From Zobellella denitrificans (lineage in GTDB: Bacteria > Pseudomonadota > Gammaproteobacteria > Enterobacterales > Aeromonadaceae), in NCBI RefSeq assembly GCF_002237365.1, contig NZ_NMUO01000012.1, positions 1 to 59,171 on the forward strand: a DNA stretch of 59,171 nucleotides, given 5' to 3'. The position numbers and the translations under genes are program-made. Under the pieces are notes generated by a model. It was not told the DNA's origin. It searched no databases and worked only from the letters and a program-made list of their open reading frames with translations. Below are positions 1-8,860 of this stretch, in pieces (within the stretch, counting starts at the first letter, position 1; each line of letters starts with the position of its first letter).

Positions 1-101
1 TCAAGAGATGACAACGTGATCCGGAAAGATAGGGCTGAAAGCGTCGTGAAATGCCTTTGTAAGTCCGGCGTCAAATCCCACTGTATTCGCCGGCAGCGGC
101 A

Positions 102-605
102 GTGGAATATAAGAGACAGCGGCTGGCGCTGTCCCGCACCCGGGTAAGGGCGGAACTGGCGGGGCGAATCGGCAACCTGCAACTGAAGGAGGGCATCTAT
201 GCCCGGGCCGGCGGCCCGCTGCTGGCACTGGTGTCGGAGCAGGCCTGGGTGACCGCGGATCTGCGCGAGAAGAGCCTGCGCCACGTGGCCACCGGCACCC
301 CGGTGGGCATCGTCTTCGACGCATTGCCCGGCGAGGTGTTCCGCGGTCATGTCGAGAGCATCGACAGCGGGGTGCGGGAGGGACAGCAGGCGGCCGACGG
401 CCAGCTGGCCCAGCCGGTCAGCTCGGATCGTTGGGTGCGGGATGCCCAGCGGTTGCGCATACAGATCGGCCTGGAGGAACCCCTGCCGGCCCTGGCCACC
501 GGCGCCAAGGCCACGGTGCAGCTGTTCCCGGCCAACAACTGGCTGTTCCGTGCCATGGGCCGGATCCAGCTGTGGCTGGCGAGCCAGTTGCGCTATCTCT
601 ATTAG
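102..605 (+). CDS. HlyD/EmrA-type membrane fusion protein, 5'-truncated
   Basis: This is the C-terminal part of a periplasmic adaptor of the HlyD/EmrA/YibH type, which links an inner-membrane exporter to the outer membrane. The visible part holds the end of the lipoyl-like half (around V-R-A-E-L-A-G-R-I) and a beta-barrel region, and ends in a hydrophobic LWLASQLRYLY tail. The open frame begins at a GTG at 102, but only codons from about 120 look genuine, because bases 108-119 match a sequencing-adapter sequence and the upstream DNA reads as foreign. The DUF2955 gene starts 10 bases after the stop, and the two probably form one export unit. The family call is fairly sure; the substrate is unknown. 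Confidence 0.75.
   Translation: MEYKRQRLALSRTRVRAELAGRIGNLQLKEGIYARAGGPLLALVSEQAWVTADLREKSLRHVATGTPVGIVFDALPGEVFRGHVESIDSGVREGQQAADGQLAQPVSSDRWVRDAQRLRIQIGLEEPLPALATGAKATVQLFPANNWLFRAMGRIQLWLASQLRYLY
108..119 (+). other. Tn5/Nextera mosaic-end remnant, probable assembly junction
   Basis: TATAAGAGACAG is identical to the last 12 bases of the 19-base Tn5 mosaic end used in Nextera libraries. The seven preceding bases match poorly. Good HlyD coding sequence starts immediately after it, as expected for an adapter-insert boundary. Bases 1-119 are therefore probably not contiguous with the rest in the real genome. Confidence 0.6.
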
Positions 606-615
606 GGGGAGGACC

Positions 616-1632
616 ATGGAGCTGAGCGGAGACAGGCTGCGCGGCTGCCTGCGTATCGCCTTCGGCAGTGCCGCCGGCATGCTGGTGGCCAAGGTGATGG
701 GCTGGAACTTCGGGGTCTTCTTTACCGTCTACCCCATGCTGTTGCTGGGCATGGTGCCGGTGCTGAACCGCTTTGTGGTGCTGCAGTTCGTCGGTGCGGC
801 CCTGCTGAGTTCGCTGGAGATCATGCTGTTGCCGGGCCTGCTCGGGCACTGGCCGCCGGCCTATACGGCCGTGGTGTTCTGCCTCTTTTTGGGGCGTTTC
901 CTGCTGATGGCCAGGGGCCCGCTGATGCTGTTCGGCGCCTCGGGCTGCGTCAGCCTGAGCATCATGCTGCACTTCGCCAGCTACCGGCAGTTCGAGCTGG
1001 CGGACATGGCGGCGAGCAACATCGTGGCCGCGCTGCTGTCGGTGGCGCTGGCCTATGTGGCCTACGCCCTGTTGCCCAACCGGGCGCCGCCCCAGCCCAG
1101 GGCGCTGCCCGCCAAGAGCGACAATGTCATCCGCCACCAGGCGTTGCTGGGCGCGACGGTGGCGACCCTGAGCTTTGTGGTGTTCCAGAGCGTCGATCTG
1201 GTGGACTCCCTCTCGGCCCAGGTGGCGACGGTGCTGATCCTCTTTCCCATGAGCTTCGCCGGGGCGGTGCAGTCCGGCCGCTTGCGTTGCGCCGGCACCC
1301 TGCTCGGTTGCGCCCTGGGCATGCTGTTCCAGTTGCTGCTCTACGACCATTACCACAACCTGTTGCTGCTGGGGCTGGCGTTCTGGATCTGCGCCATGCT
1401 GTTCGCCCGGCTGCACGCCCGGGAGCCGATGCCGGGCGTCGGCTTCGCCGGCCTCACCACCATCGGCATCCTGTTCGGCCAGTACGTGACCCCCGAGCAC
1501 GATCTTATGTTCAGCGCCCTCTACCGCTTCACCTCCATGACGGTGGCCATCTTGCTGACCCTGTGCTGCATCTATTTGGTGCACAAGCTGCTGAACCTGT
1601 TTCCTTCGACCCGGCATGAGATTCTGGGGTAG
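616..1632 (+). CDS. DUF2955 family inner-membrane protein
   Basis: This 338-residue polytopic membrane protein has two hydrophobic blocks (about residues 10-150 and 175-330) separated by a short polar stretch, giving around ten membrane segments. It resembles DUF2955 proteins, which are related to the fusaric-acid-resistance/AaeB class of efflux carriers. The ATG at 616 follows GGGGGAGG. The HlyD-type adaptor gene lies just upstream on the same strand, so an adaptor-carrier pair exporting a small organic compound is the likely role. The longer frame beginning at 349 overlaps the adaptor and is not the true start. The substrate cannot be read from sequence. Confidence 0.75.
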   Translation: MELSGDRLRGCLRIAFGSAAGMLVAKVMGWNFGVFFTVYPMLLLGMVPVLNRFVVLQFVGAALLSSLEIMLLPGLLGHWPPAYTAVVFCLFLGRFLLMARGPLMLFGASGCVSLSIMLHFASYRQFELADMAASNIVAALLSVALAYVAYALLPNRAPPQPRALPAKSDNVIRHQALLGATVATLSFVVFQSVDLVDSLSAQVATVLILFPMSFAGAVQSGRLRCAGTLLGCALGMLFQLLLYDHYHNLLLLGLAFWICAMLFARLHAREPMPGVGFAGLTTIGILFGQYVTPEHDLMFSALYRFTSMTVAILLTLCCIYLVHKLLNLFPSTRHEILG

Positions 1633-1638
1633 CCTGGC

Positions 1639-1716
1639 GTGAGGCGTGAGGCGTGAGGCGTGAGGCGTGAGGGGTGAGGGGTGAGGGGTGTTCACGCTTC
1701 TCTCCTCACGCCTCAC
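1639..1716. repeat. GTGAGGC/G heptamer tandem repeat with inverted arm
   Basis: Four tandem copies of GTGAGGC (1639-1666) run straight into three copies of GTGAGGG (1667-1687). An inverted arm, CTCACGCCTCAC, follows at 1705-1716, so the transcript can fold into a stem. It lies between the convergent DUF2955 and glnA genes, just before the glnA terminator. Confidence 0.85.
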
Positions 1717-1722
1717 AAAACA

Positions 1723-1748
1723 AAAAGGCCCGGTTTCCCGGGCCTTTT
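1723..1748 (-). terminator. glnA rho-independent terminator
   Basis: Arms AAAAGGCCCGG (1723-1733) and CCGGGCCTTTT (1738-1748) form an 11-base perfect stem. Read on the minus strand it ends in TTTTTGTTTTG, right for glnA. It may also act weakly for the plus-strand gene. Confidence 0.85.
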
Positions 1749-1779
1749 CACTTCTGGCTTCCAGCTTATCGCTTCAAGC

Positions 1780-3189
1780 TTAGACGGAGTAGTACAGGTC
1801 GAACTCCAGCGGGTGCACGGCCATGTTGATCATCTCGGTCTCTTTACGCTTCAGCTTGATATAAGCGTCGATGAACTCGTCGCTGAACACGCCGCCGCGG
1901 GTCAGGAACTCGCGATCCTTGTCCAGGCAGTCCAGGGCCTGATCCAGGGAGGTGGCCACGGTCGGGATCTCGGCGGCTTCTTCGGCCGGCAGATCGTACA
2001 GGTCCTTGTCCATGGCATCGCCCGGGTGGATCTTGTTCTGGATGCCGTCCAGGCCGGCCATCAGCAGGGCAGAGAAGGCCAGGTAGGGGTTGGCGGCCGG
2101 ATCCGGGAAGCGGGTCTCGATACGGCGGGCCTTGGGTGAACCCACCAGCGGGATACGGATGGACGCGGAGCGGTTGCGGGCGGAGTAGGCCAGCATGACC
2201 GGGGCTTCGTAGCCGGGCACCAGACGCTTGTAGGAGTTGGTGGACGGGTTGGTGATGGCGTTCAGGGCACGGGCGTGCTTGATGATACCGCCGATGTAGT
2301 ACAGGGCCAGTTCTGACAGGCCGCCGTACAGGTCGCCGGCGAACAGGTTTTCACCGTTCTTGGCCAGGGACTGGTGTACGTGCATGCCGGAGCCGTTGTC
2401 GCCAACCAGGGGCTTGGGCATGAAGGTGGCGGTCTTGTTGAAGGCGTGGGCCACGTTGTGAACCACGTACTTGTAGATCTGGATCTCGTCGGCCTTCAGG
2501 GTCAGGGTGTTGAACTTGCAGGCGATTTCGTTCTGGCCGGCGGTGGCCACCTCGTGGTGGTGCGCTTCGACCACCAGGCCCATCTCTTCCATGATCAGAC
2601 ACATGGCGGAGCGGATGTCCTGGGAGGAGTCAACCGGGGCAACCGGGAAATAACCACCCTTCACGCCCGGACGGTGGGCCTTGTTGCCTTCCTCGTAGTC
2701 ACGGCCGGAGTTCCACTTGGCTTCTACGTCGTCGATCTTGAAGAAGCTGCCGGACATGTCGGTATGGAAGCGGACGTCGTCGAACATGAAGAATTCGGGC
2801 TCGGGACCAACCAGCACGGTGTCGGCGATGCCGGTGGACACCAGGTATTCCTCGGCGCGACGGGCGATGGAGCGCGGGTCGCGGTCGTAGCCCTGCATGG
2901 TGGACGGCTCGAGCACGTCACAGCGGATGTTCAGGGTGGCGTCTTCGGTGAAGGGGTCCATCACGGCGGTGGAGGGATCCGGCATCAGCACCATGTCAGA
3001 CTCGTTGATGGTCTTCCAGCCGCCGATGGAGGAACCATCGAACATCTTGCCGTCTTCAAAGAAATCTTCGTTGATCTGGTTGACCGGAATGCTCACGTGC
3101 TGCTCTTTACCTTTGGTATCGGTAAAACGCAGATCGATGAATTTGACATCGTGTTCCTTGATCATGGCCAGTACGTTTTCTGCTGACAT
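1780..3189 (-). CDS. glnA: Type I glutamine synthetase
   Basis: This 469-residue protein joins ammonia to glutamate using ATP, the entry point of nitrogen assimilation in the cytoplasm; the family forms a dodecamer. The length is that of GlnA from enteric bacteria, and the frame contains the family signatures FDGSSIGGW and NRSASIRIP. Tyr398 in DLYDLP is the site adenylylated by GlnE in the GSI-beta class, so activity is probably controlled by adenylylation. The upstream region carries NtrC sites and a sigma-54 promoter. No glnL or glnG follows, unlike in E. coli: the next gene is convergent. Confidence 0.97.
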   Translation of the reverse strand: MSAENVLAMIKEHDVKFIDLRFTDTKGKEQHVSIPVNQINEDFFEDGKMFDGSSIGGWKTINESDMVLMPDPSTAVMDPFTEDATLNIRCDVLEPSTMQGYDRDPRSIARRAEEYLVSTGIADTVLVGPEPEFFMFDDVRFHTDMSGSFFKIDDVEAKWNSGRDYEEGNKAHRPGVKGGYFPVAPVDSSQDIRSAMCLIMEEMGLVVEAHHHEVATAGQNEIACKFNTLTLKADEIQIYKYVVHNVAHAFNKTATFMPKPLVGDNGSGMHVHQSLAKNGENLFAGDLYGGLSELALYYIGGIIKHARALNAITNPSTNSYKRLVPGYEAPVMLAYSARNRSASIRIPLVGSPKARRIETRFPDPAANPYLAFSALLMAGLDGIQNKIHPGDAMDKDLYDLPAEEAAEIPTVATSLDQALDCLDKDREFLTRGGVFSDEFIDAYIKLKRKETEMINMAVHPLEFDLYYSV

Positions 3190-3257
3190 GGATTTCGACC
3201 TCCAAAAATAATCATCCTAGGGTCTGATGAACAAATTCATCAGTTGCCAAAATATAA

Positions 3258-3273
3258 AGCGAAAACTGTGCCA
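3258..3273 (-). promoter_or_regulatory. Sigma-54 (-24/-12) promoter of glnA
   Basis: On the minus strand the sequence reads TGGCACAGTTTTCGCT, with GG at -24 and GC at -12. It is very close to the E. coli glnAp2 core. Transcription would begin near 3247 and leave a leader of about 58 bases before the glnA ATG. Confidence 0.88.
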
Positions 3274-3337
3274 GAATGCCAAATGCTTGTCACAGTTGTG
3301 TTTTATCCTGCCATGGCAGGGCCATCAGGGGGTGTGT

Positions 3338-3406
3338 TGCACTGTATTGGTGCACATCCGGATCTTTTTGGTGCATCCTGCCGCCAGCGCCCACCATCAT
3401 GGTGCA
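3338..3406 (-). promoter_or_regulatory. NtrC enhancer sites upstream of glnA
   Basis: TGCACTGTATTGGTGCA (3338-3354) is a full match to the NtrC consensus of GCAC and GGTGC half sites. CCCACCATCATGGTGCA (3390-3406) is a second, weaker site. A half site, TTGGTGCA, sits between them, ending at 3375. The centres are about 99, 120 and 151 bases upstream of the inferred start, spaced by roughly whole helical turns. This is the usual enhancer layout for phosphorylated NtrC acting on sigma-54 polymerase. Confidence 0.85.
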
Positions 3407-3447
3407 TCGGTTGCCCCTTGGGAAGCCACCCGGCAGTAATTTTCAAA

Positions 3448-3507
3448 TCTGCTAGGCAGATCCGGGGTGGCCGAGTAAAATGACCGACCATTTTTTACCC
3501 ACCCCGG
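3448..3507 (+). repeat. Hairpins in the typA leader
   Basis: A small hairpin TCTGC-TAG-GCAGA is followed by a 9-base perfect inverted pair, CCGGGGTGG (3462-3470) and CCACCCCGG (3499-3507), ending 16 bases before the typA start codon. If transcribed they would structure the leader close to the ribosome binding site. No known regulatory RNA was recognised. Confidence 0.5.
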
Positions 3508-3523
3508 TATTTTTGAGGCAGGA

Positions 3524-5350
3524 ATGTTAGAAAATCTACGTAATATCGCCATCATCGCGCACGTTGACCATGGCAAAACCACCCTGGTGGACAAGCTGCT
3601 GCAGCAGTCCGGCACCCTGGAAACCCGTGGTGAAGCCGAAGAGCGGGTCATGGACTCCAATGATCTCGAGCGGGAGCGCGGCATTACCATTCTTGCCAAA
3701 AACACCGCCATCCGCTGGACCTCCCCCGAAGGTCAGGAATACCGCATCAACATCGTCGACACCCCCGGACACGCCGATTTCGGTGGTGAGGTAGAGCGGG
3801 TGATGTCAATGGTGGACTCGGTGCTGCTGCTGGTGGACGCCCAGGAAGGCCCCATGCCGCAGACCCGCTTCGTGACCCAGAAGGCGTTCGCCCAGGGGCT
3901 CAAGCCGATCGTGGTGATCAACAAGGTCGACAAGCCCGGTGCCCGTCCCGACTGGGTGATGGATCAGGTGTTCGACCTGTTCGACAACCTGGGTGCCACC
4001 GACGACCAGCTCGACTTCCAGGTGGTCTACGCCTCCGGCCTGAACGGCTGGGCCTCTCTCGACGCCGATACCCCGGCCGAGGACATGACCGCCCTGTTCC
4101 AGACCGTCATCGATCAGGTGCCGGCCCCCGACGCGGATCTGGAAGGCCCGCTGCAGATGCAGATCTCCCAGCTCGACTACTCCTCCTATGTGGGCGTCAT
4201 CGGTATCGGCCGCATCAAGCGCGGCACCGTCAAGGTCAACCAGCAGGTCACCGTGGTGGGTGCCGATGGCAAGACCCGCAACGGCAAGGTCGGCCAGGTG
4301 ATGGGTTACCTGGGCCTCAAGCGTCATGACGTGACCGAAGGCAACGCCGGCGACATCGTCGCCGTCACCGGCCTGGGCGAACTGAAGATCTCCGACACCA
4401 TCTGCGCCGCGGGCGCGGTCGAGGCGCTGCCGCCGCTGTCGGTGGACGAGCCCACCGTGACCATGACCTTCCAGGTCAACACCTCGCCCTTCTCCGGCCA
4501 GGACGGCAAGTTCGTCACCTCGCGCAACATCCTGGAGCGGCTGAAGCAGGAGCTGGTGCACAACGTGGCACTGCGGGTGGAAGAAACCGGCGATCCCGAC
4601 AAGTTCCGGGTATCCGGCCGGGGTGAACTGCACCTGGGCATCCTCATCGAGAACATGCGCCGGGAAGGCTTCGAACTGGCCGTATCCCGCCCCGAGGTCA
4701 TCATCAAGGAAGAGAATGGCGTCAAGATGGAGCCCTTCGAAACCCTTACTGTCGACGTGGAAGAAGGCAGCCAGGGCTCGGTGATGGAGAAGCTGGGTGA
4801 GCGCAAGGCCGAGATGACCAACATGGTGCCGGACGGCAAGGGCCGGGTGCGCATCGACTTTATCGTGCCGGCGCGGGGCCTGATCGGCTTCCAGACCGAG
4901 TTCATGACCCTGACCTCGGGCACCGGCCTGATGTACCACAGCTTCGACCATTACGGTCCGCACAAGGGCGGCAACATCGGCCAGCGCATCAACGGCGTGC
5001 TGATCTCCAACGCCACCGGCAAGGCCCTGGCCTACGCCCTGTTCAACCTGCAGGAGCGTGGCCGCCTGTTTATCGAACATGCCACCGAGGTATACGAGGG
5101 CATGGTGATCGGTATTCACAACCGCTCCAACGACCTGACCGTGAACTGCCTCAAGGGCAAGCAGCTGACCAACATCCGTGCCGCCGGCACCGACGAGGCA
5201 CTGACCCTGACTCCGCCGATCAAGATGACCCTGGAGCGGGCGCTGGAGTTCATCGATGACGACGAGCTGGTGGAAGTGACCCCCAACCACATCCGTATCC
5301 GCAAGAAACTGCTGACCGAGAACGACCGCAAGCGCGCCAGCCGCGCCTGA
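3524..5350 (+). CDS. typA: Ribosome-associated GTPase TypA/BipA
   Basis: This 608-residue translational GTPase of the EF-G/LepA superfamily binds the 70S ribosome and helps 50S assembly and growth at low temperature. Visible motifs are G1 AHVDHGKT (residues about 11-18), G2 around RGITI, G3 DTPGH and G4 NKVD, followed by EF-Tu-like domain 2, the EF-G-like domains and the TypA-specific C-terminal domain. The length matches the family. The ATG at 3524 follows GAGGCAGGA. It is divergent from glnA, as in E. coli and many relatives, sharing a 334-base control region. Confidence 0.97.
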   Translation: MLENLRNIAIIAHVDHGKTTLVDKLLQQSGTLETRGEAEERVMDSNDLERERGITILAKNTAIRWTSPEGQEYRINIVDTPGHADFGGEVERVMSMVDSVLLLVDAQEGPMPQTRFVTQKAFAQGLKPIVVINKVDKPGARPDWVMDQVFDLFDNLGATDDQLDFQVVYASGLNGWASLDADTPAEDMTALFQTVIDQVPAPDADLEGPLQMQISQLDYSSYVGVIGIGRIKRGTVKVNQQVTVVGADGKTRNGKVGQVMGYLGLKRHDVTEGNAGDIVAVTGLGELKISDTICAAGAVEALPPLSVDEPTVTMTFQVNTSPFSGQDGKFVTSRNILERLKQELVHNVALRVEETGDPDKFRVSGRGELHLGILIENMRREGFELAVSRPEVIIKEENGVKMEPFETLTVDVEEGSQGSVMEKLGERKAEMTNMVPDGKGRVRIDFIVPARGLIGFQTEFMTLTSGTGLMYHSFDHYGPHKGGNIGQRINGVLISNATGKALAYALFNLQERGRLFIEHATEVYEGMVIGIHNRSNDLTVNCLKGKQLTNIRAAGTDEALTLTPPIKMTLERALEFIDDDELVEVTPNHIRIRKKLLTENDRKRASRA

Positions 5351-5371
5351 TGGCCGTCATTGCAATCAATA

Positions 5372-5398
5372 AAAAAGGGCGCTGCGGCGCCCTTTTTC
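5372..5398 (+). terminator. typA rho-independent terminator
   Basis: A GC-rich hairpin of AAAAAGGGCGC and GCGCCCTTTTT follows the typA stop by about 20 bases and ends in a T run. Confidence 0.9.
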
Positions 5399-5490
5399 GT
5401 CCCTGCCCGCGGCCGGCGCATATCCGACTGGCACTGCCCCCGCCTGATTTGCCACAATACCCCTTTGTACTCAGCGAAACAGGATCATCC

Positions 5491-6393
5491 ATGAGCAATG
5501 TTGTCGCGCGCATCGCCCACCGGCTGCGTTTTATCCGGGATCATGGCTTCGACTTCGGCCGCTTCGTGCTGAAACGGGCCCGTCAGGATCGGCTGACGGT
5601 CACCGCCGGTTACCTGGCCTACATCACCCTGCTGTCACTGGTGCCCCTGATCGCCGTGGTGTTCGCCATGATGTCGGCCTTCCCCATGTTCGCCGAGCTG
5701 CGGGACAGCATCCAGAATTTCGTGTTCGCCAACTTCGTGCCCGCCGCCGGCGACGTGGTGCAGCAGCATATCCAGGGCTTTGTGGAGAATGCCTCGCGCA
5801 TGACGGCGGTGGGGGTGGCGGCGCTGGCGGTGACCGCCATGCTGCTGATCTCCGCCATCGATCAGAATTTCAACCATATCTGGCGGGTGACCCAGAAGCG
5901 GCGCTGGTCGGTGGCCTTTTCCACCTACTGGATGATACTGACCCTGGGCCCCATCCTGGCCGGGGCCAGCCTGGCGGTAAGCTCCTACGTCACCTCGATG
6001 CGCTTCTTTCAGGGCGACGACTTTCTCGGCCTGGGGGCCCGGCTGCTGGGCGCGCTGCCGTTCTTTTTGTCCACCCTGATGTTCGTGGTGTTCTACATGG
6101 TGGTGCCCAATACCCGGGTACGTTTCAGTCACGCCATCTGCGGCGCCCTGGTGGCGGCGCTGCTGTTCGAGCTGGCCAAACGCGGCTTCGCCTTCTATAT
6201 CACCCGTTTTCCGTCTTACGAAGCCATCTACGGCGCCCTGGCCACCATCCCCATCCTGTTCGTCTGGGTCTACCTGAGCTGGCTGATCTCGCTGCTGGGG
6301 GCGGAACTGACCGCCAGCCTCGGTGACTACGAGCACCGCCTGGGGCTAAGCTTTAAGGCAGACGACAGCGATCCGGAAGAGGACAAGGCCTGA
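5491..6393 (+). CDS. yihY: YihY/BrkB family inner-membrane protein
   Basis: This 300-residue protein has about six membrane segments, beginning near residue 40 ([19 protein letters not shown]), and the conserved block FNHIWRV (about 128-134) of the YihY/UPF0761 family. It was once annotated as ribonuclease BN, which is now known to be wrong; its molecular function is not established. The ATG at 5491 was chosen because the family begins close to the first membrane segment and the upstream codons run back into the typA terminator. The stop overlaps the start of the next gene by one base, so yihY, pip and dtd are probably one transcript. Confidence 0.9.
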   Translation: MSNVVARIAHRLRFIRDHGFDFGRFVLKRARQDRLTVTAGYLAYITLLSLVPLIAVVFAMMSAFPMFAELRDSIQNFVFANFVPAAGDVVQQHIQGFVENASRMTAVGVAALAVTAMLLISAIDQNFNHIWRVTQKRRWSVAFSTYWMILTLGPILAGASLAVSSYVTSMRFFQGDDFLGLGARLLGALPFFLSTLMFVVFYMVVPNTRVRFSHAICGALVAALLFELAKRGFAFYITRFPSYEAIYGALATIPILFVWVYLSWLISLLGAELTASLGDYEHRLGLSFKADDSDPEEDKA

Positions 6394-7352
6394 TGCGAAC
6401 CCTGTACCCTCCCATTGCCGCCAACCGGCAGCAGTGGCTGCAGGTGTCCGAGCGACACCGGCTCTATGTGGAAGAAAGCGGCAACCCCCTCGGCATCCCG
6501 GTGGTGCTGGTGCACGGCGGCCCCGGCGCCGGCACCAGCCCGGAGCACCGGCGTTTCTTCGATCCCGAGCGCTACCGCATTATCCTGTTCGACCAGCGCG
6601 GCGCCGGGCAATCCGAGCCCCACGCGGAGCTGGCAGACAACCACACCCAGGCCCTGGTTGCCGACATGGAGCAGATCCGCGAACATCTGGGCGTGGCATC
6701 CTGGCTGCTGTTCGGCGGCTCCTGGGGCTCGACCCTGGCCCTGTGCTACGCCATCGCCCACCCCGAGCGGGTACGGGGCCTGGTGCTGCGCGGCCTCTTC
6801 CTGGGACGGGAGCAGGATCTGCACTGGCTGTACCAGCCCGAGGGTGGCGCCGCCCAGTTGTTTCCCGACTATTACCGGGACTTTCTCGCTCCCCTGGAAG
6901 GCGATGCCCGCCACCTGCTGAGCCGCTACTACCGGCTGCTGACCAGCCCCAACGAGCTGGCCCGGCTCAACGCCGCCCGGGCCTGGGCGGTGTGGGAAGG
7001 ACGGATCAGCACCCTGCTGCCACGGCCCGATGCGGAAAGCCACTACGGCGAGGCCCACAGCGCCCTGGCGCTGGCGCGCATCGAATGCCACTACTTCGTC
7101 AATCACTGTTTTATCGAAGAAAACCACATCATCAGGGAGCTGGAGCGGATCCGTCATCTGCCGGCGGTGCTGGTGCACGGCCGTTACGATGCCATCTGCA
7201 AGCCCGCCGCCGCCCTCAGCCTGAGCGAGCACTGGCCCGGGCTGGCGCTGCAAATTGTGCCCGGGGCCGGACATTCCGCCTTCGAACCGGGTATGATAGA
7301 CGCCCTGGTGAAAGCCACCGATCATATGGCGAAGGAGTTGACGCAGGCATGA
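6393..7352 (+). CDS. pip: Proline iminopeptidase
   Basis: This 319-residue alpha/beta hydrolase of peptidase family S33 removes N-terminal proline from peptides in the cytoplasm. The oxyanion loop HGGPGAG is at 41-47 and the nucleophile elbow GGSWGS puts Ser at 110. Asp in GRYDAICKP (about 268) and His in PGAGHS (about 295) complete the triad. The length fits the family. The ATG overlaps the yihY stop (TGATG), and the gene's own stop overlaps the dtd start by four bases, so translation is likely coupled across all three genes. Confidence 0.95.
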   Translation: MRTLYPPIAANRQQWLQVSERHRLYVEESGNPLGIPVVLVHGGPGAGTSPEHRRFFDPERYRIILFDQRGAGQSEPHAELADNHTQALVADMEQIREHLGVASWLLFGGSWGSTLALCYAIAHPERVRGLVLRGLFLGREQDLHWLYQPEGGAAQLFPDYYRDFLAPLEGDARHLLSRYYRLLTSPNELARLNAARAWAVWEGRISTLLPRPDAESHYGEAHSALALARIECHYFVNHCFIEENHIIRELERIRHLPAVLVHGRYDAICKPAAALSLSEHWPGLALQIVPGAGHSAFEPGMIDALVKATDHMAKELTQA

Positions 7353-7786
7353 TAGCCCTGATCCAGAGAGTCAGTTCGGCCGCGGTGACCGTGGCCGGCG
7401 AACGGGTGGGCGCCATCGGCCCCGGCCTGCTGGTGCTGCTCGGCGTCGAGCGGGACGACGACCGGGCCAAGGCCGACAAGCTGCTGAACAAGGTGCTGAG
7501 CTACCGGGTGTTCGGCGACGAGCAGGGCAGGATGAACCTCAACCTGCGCCAGGCCGGGGGCAGCCTGCTGGTGGTGTCCCAGTTCACCCTGGCGGCGGAC
7601 ACCAACAGCGGCCTGCGGCCCAGTTTTTCCCGCGGCGCGGCGCCGGCGGACGCCGAGCGCTGGTACGACTATTTCGTGATGGCGGCGCGGGATCAGGGGG
7701 TGGCCACCGAGTCGGGCCGCTTCGCCGCCGACATGCAGGTGAGCCTGACCAACGACGGCCCCGTCACCTTCTGGCTGCAGGTCTGA
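7349..7786 (+). CDS. dtd: D-aminoacyl-tRNA deacylase
   Basis: This 145-residue protein hydrolyses D-aminoacyl-tRNAs and mischarged Gly-tRNA(Ala), a chiral proofreading step. It carries the two family motifs, SQFTLAADT (77-85) and NDGPVT (135-140); the latter includes the cis Gly-Pro that enforces D-selectivity. The length is exactly that of bacterial Dtd. The ATG at 7349 lies within the last codons of pip (ATGA overlap). In E. coli, yihY, dtd and yiiD/fabY are also neighbours, and the same order is kept here with pip inserted. Confidence 0.96.
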   Translation: MIALIQRVSSAAVTVAGERVGAIGPGLLVLLGVERDDDRAKADKLLNKVLSYRVFGDEQGRMNLNLRQAGGSLLVVSQFTLAADTNSGLRPSFSRGAAPADAERWYDYFVMAARDQGVATESGRFAADMQVSLTNDGPVTFWLQV

Positions 7787-7855
7787 GCCGGCCAAATTGC
7801 ACTCTGCCGCGGCAAGCGGCAAGATATCCGAAGATAACCATAACAGGAGCAGACC

Positions 7856-8746
7856 ATGTATCGTGTGGTCACCCCGCAAACGGAAGCGGAACTGGAAGCC
7901 TATTACCAACTGCGCTGGCAACTGCTGCGCAAACCCTGGCAGCAGCCCAGGGGCTCGGAGCGGGACGAGTTCGACGAATACGCCCACCACCGCATGATGG
8001 TCGACAAGGACGGCAAGCTGGTGGCCGTGGGCCGGCTCTATGTGAGCGGCGACGAAGCCCAGATCCGCTTTATGGCGGTGGTGCCCGAGTGCCGGGACAA
8101 GGGCCTGGGCACCCGCATGGTGCAGGCCCTGGAGCAGGTGGCCCGCCAGGAAGGGGTGCGCCGCCTGGTGATGAATGCCCGGGAGGAGGCGGTGGCCTTC
8201 TACGGCCGCTGCGGCTTTACCGTGGTGGGCGAGGGGCCCATCAGCTTCGGCAAGATACCGCACCGGCAGATGATCAAGGCGCTCACCCCCATCCACCAGA
8301 TCCGCCACTGCCCCGAGCTGTGCGACGAGCTGCAGCGCCAGTGGCACCGGCGCATCCCCATCAGCGAGAAGATGGGCGTCAAGATCACCCAGTACACCGG
8401 CACCAAGTTCAAGACCAGGGCCAACCTGACCGCCAACCTCAACCTGCACGAGTCCATGTTCGCCGGCAGTATCTACAGCCAGTGCGTGCTCACCGGCTGG
8501 GGCCTGATCTGGCTGCAGATGCAGGAATACGGCGTGAGCGGCGACATCGTCCAGGGCAGCGGCGAGATCAAGTACCTGACCCCGGTGTGGGACGAGCCCA
8601 CCGCCGAGGTGCAGGGCCGGCTGCGCGAACAGCTGCTGCCGCTGAAGAACGGCGAGCGGGTACGGGTGGAGCTGAACGTGACCCTGTACAGCGGCGACAC
8701 CAAGGCCGCCACCTTCACCGGCCGTTATGTGATACTGCCGCACTAA
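7856..8746 (+). CDS. fabY: FabY/YiiD: GNAT acetyltransferase fused to a thioesterase-like domain
   Basis: This 296-residue, two-domain protein has a GNAT fold at about residues 1-145, with the acetyl-CoA loop VPECRDKGLGTRMV and the C-terminal GNAT signature AFYGRCGF. A hotdog thioesterase-like domain (YiiD C-terminal type) follows at about 150-296. E. coli YiiD was renamed FabY because it can supply an alternative initiation route of fatty acid synthesis. The ATG at 7856 follows AACAGGAG. It is separated from dtd by about 70 bases and ends facing the AsmA-like gene across a heptamer repeat. Confidence 0.9.
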   Translation: MYRVVTPQTEAELEAYYQLRWQLLRKPWQQPRGSERDEFDEYAHHRMMVDKDGKLVAVGRLYVSGDEAQIRFMAVVPECRDKGLGTRMVQALEQVARQEGVRRLVMNAREEAVAFYGRCGFTVVGEGPISFGKIPHRQMIKALTPIHQIRHCPELCDELQRQWHRRIPISEKMGVKITQYTGTKFKTRANLTANLNLHESMFAGSIYSQCVLTGWGLIWLQMQEYGVSGDIVQGSGEIKYLTPVWDEPTAEVQGRLREQLLPLKNGERVRVELNVTLYSGDTKAATFTGRYVILPH

Positions 8747-8860
8747 AGCTGGAAGCGATAAGCCGGAAGCTGGATGTTATGCTCCGGCTTCCGGCTTCCG
8801 GCTTCCGGCTTCCGGCTTCCGGCTTCCGGCTTCCGGCTTCCGGCTTCCGGCTTCCAGCTT
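8747..8860. repeat. CCGGCTT heptamer array with inverted left arm
   Basis: Ten perfect tandem copies of CCGGCTT occupy 8784-8853, followed by one variant copy, CCAGCTT (8854-8860). A left arm at 8747-8774 holds the complement; for example AAGCCGGAAGC (8760-8770) pairs perfectly with GCTTCCGGCTT (8788-8798). The array separates the convergent fabY and AsmA-like genes and touches the stop codon of the latter. Copy number probably varies between strains by slippage. Confidence 0.92.

Noticed and set aside
3806-5290. A 494-codon minus-strand frame
   Set aside because: It is a shadow of typA in another frame, with His- and Val-rich composition and no family resemblance.
8784-8853. The regular repeat was considered as a CRISPR array
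   Set aside because: The unit is 7 bases with no spacers, and no cas genes are present.
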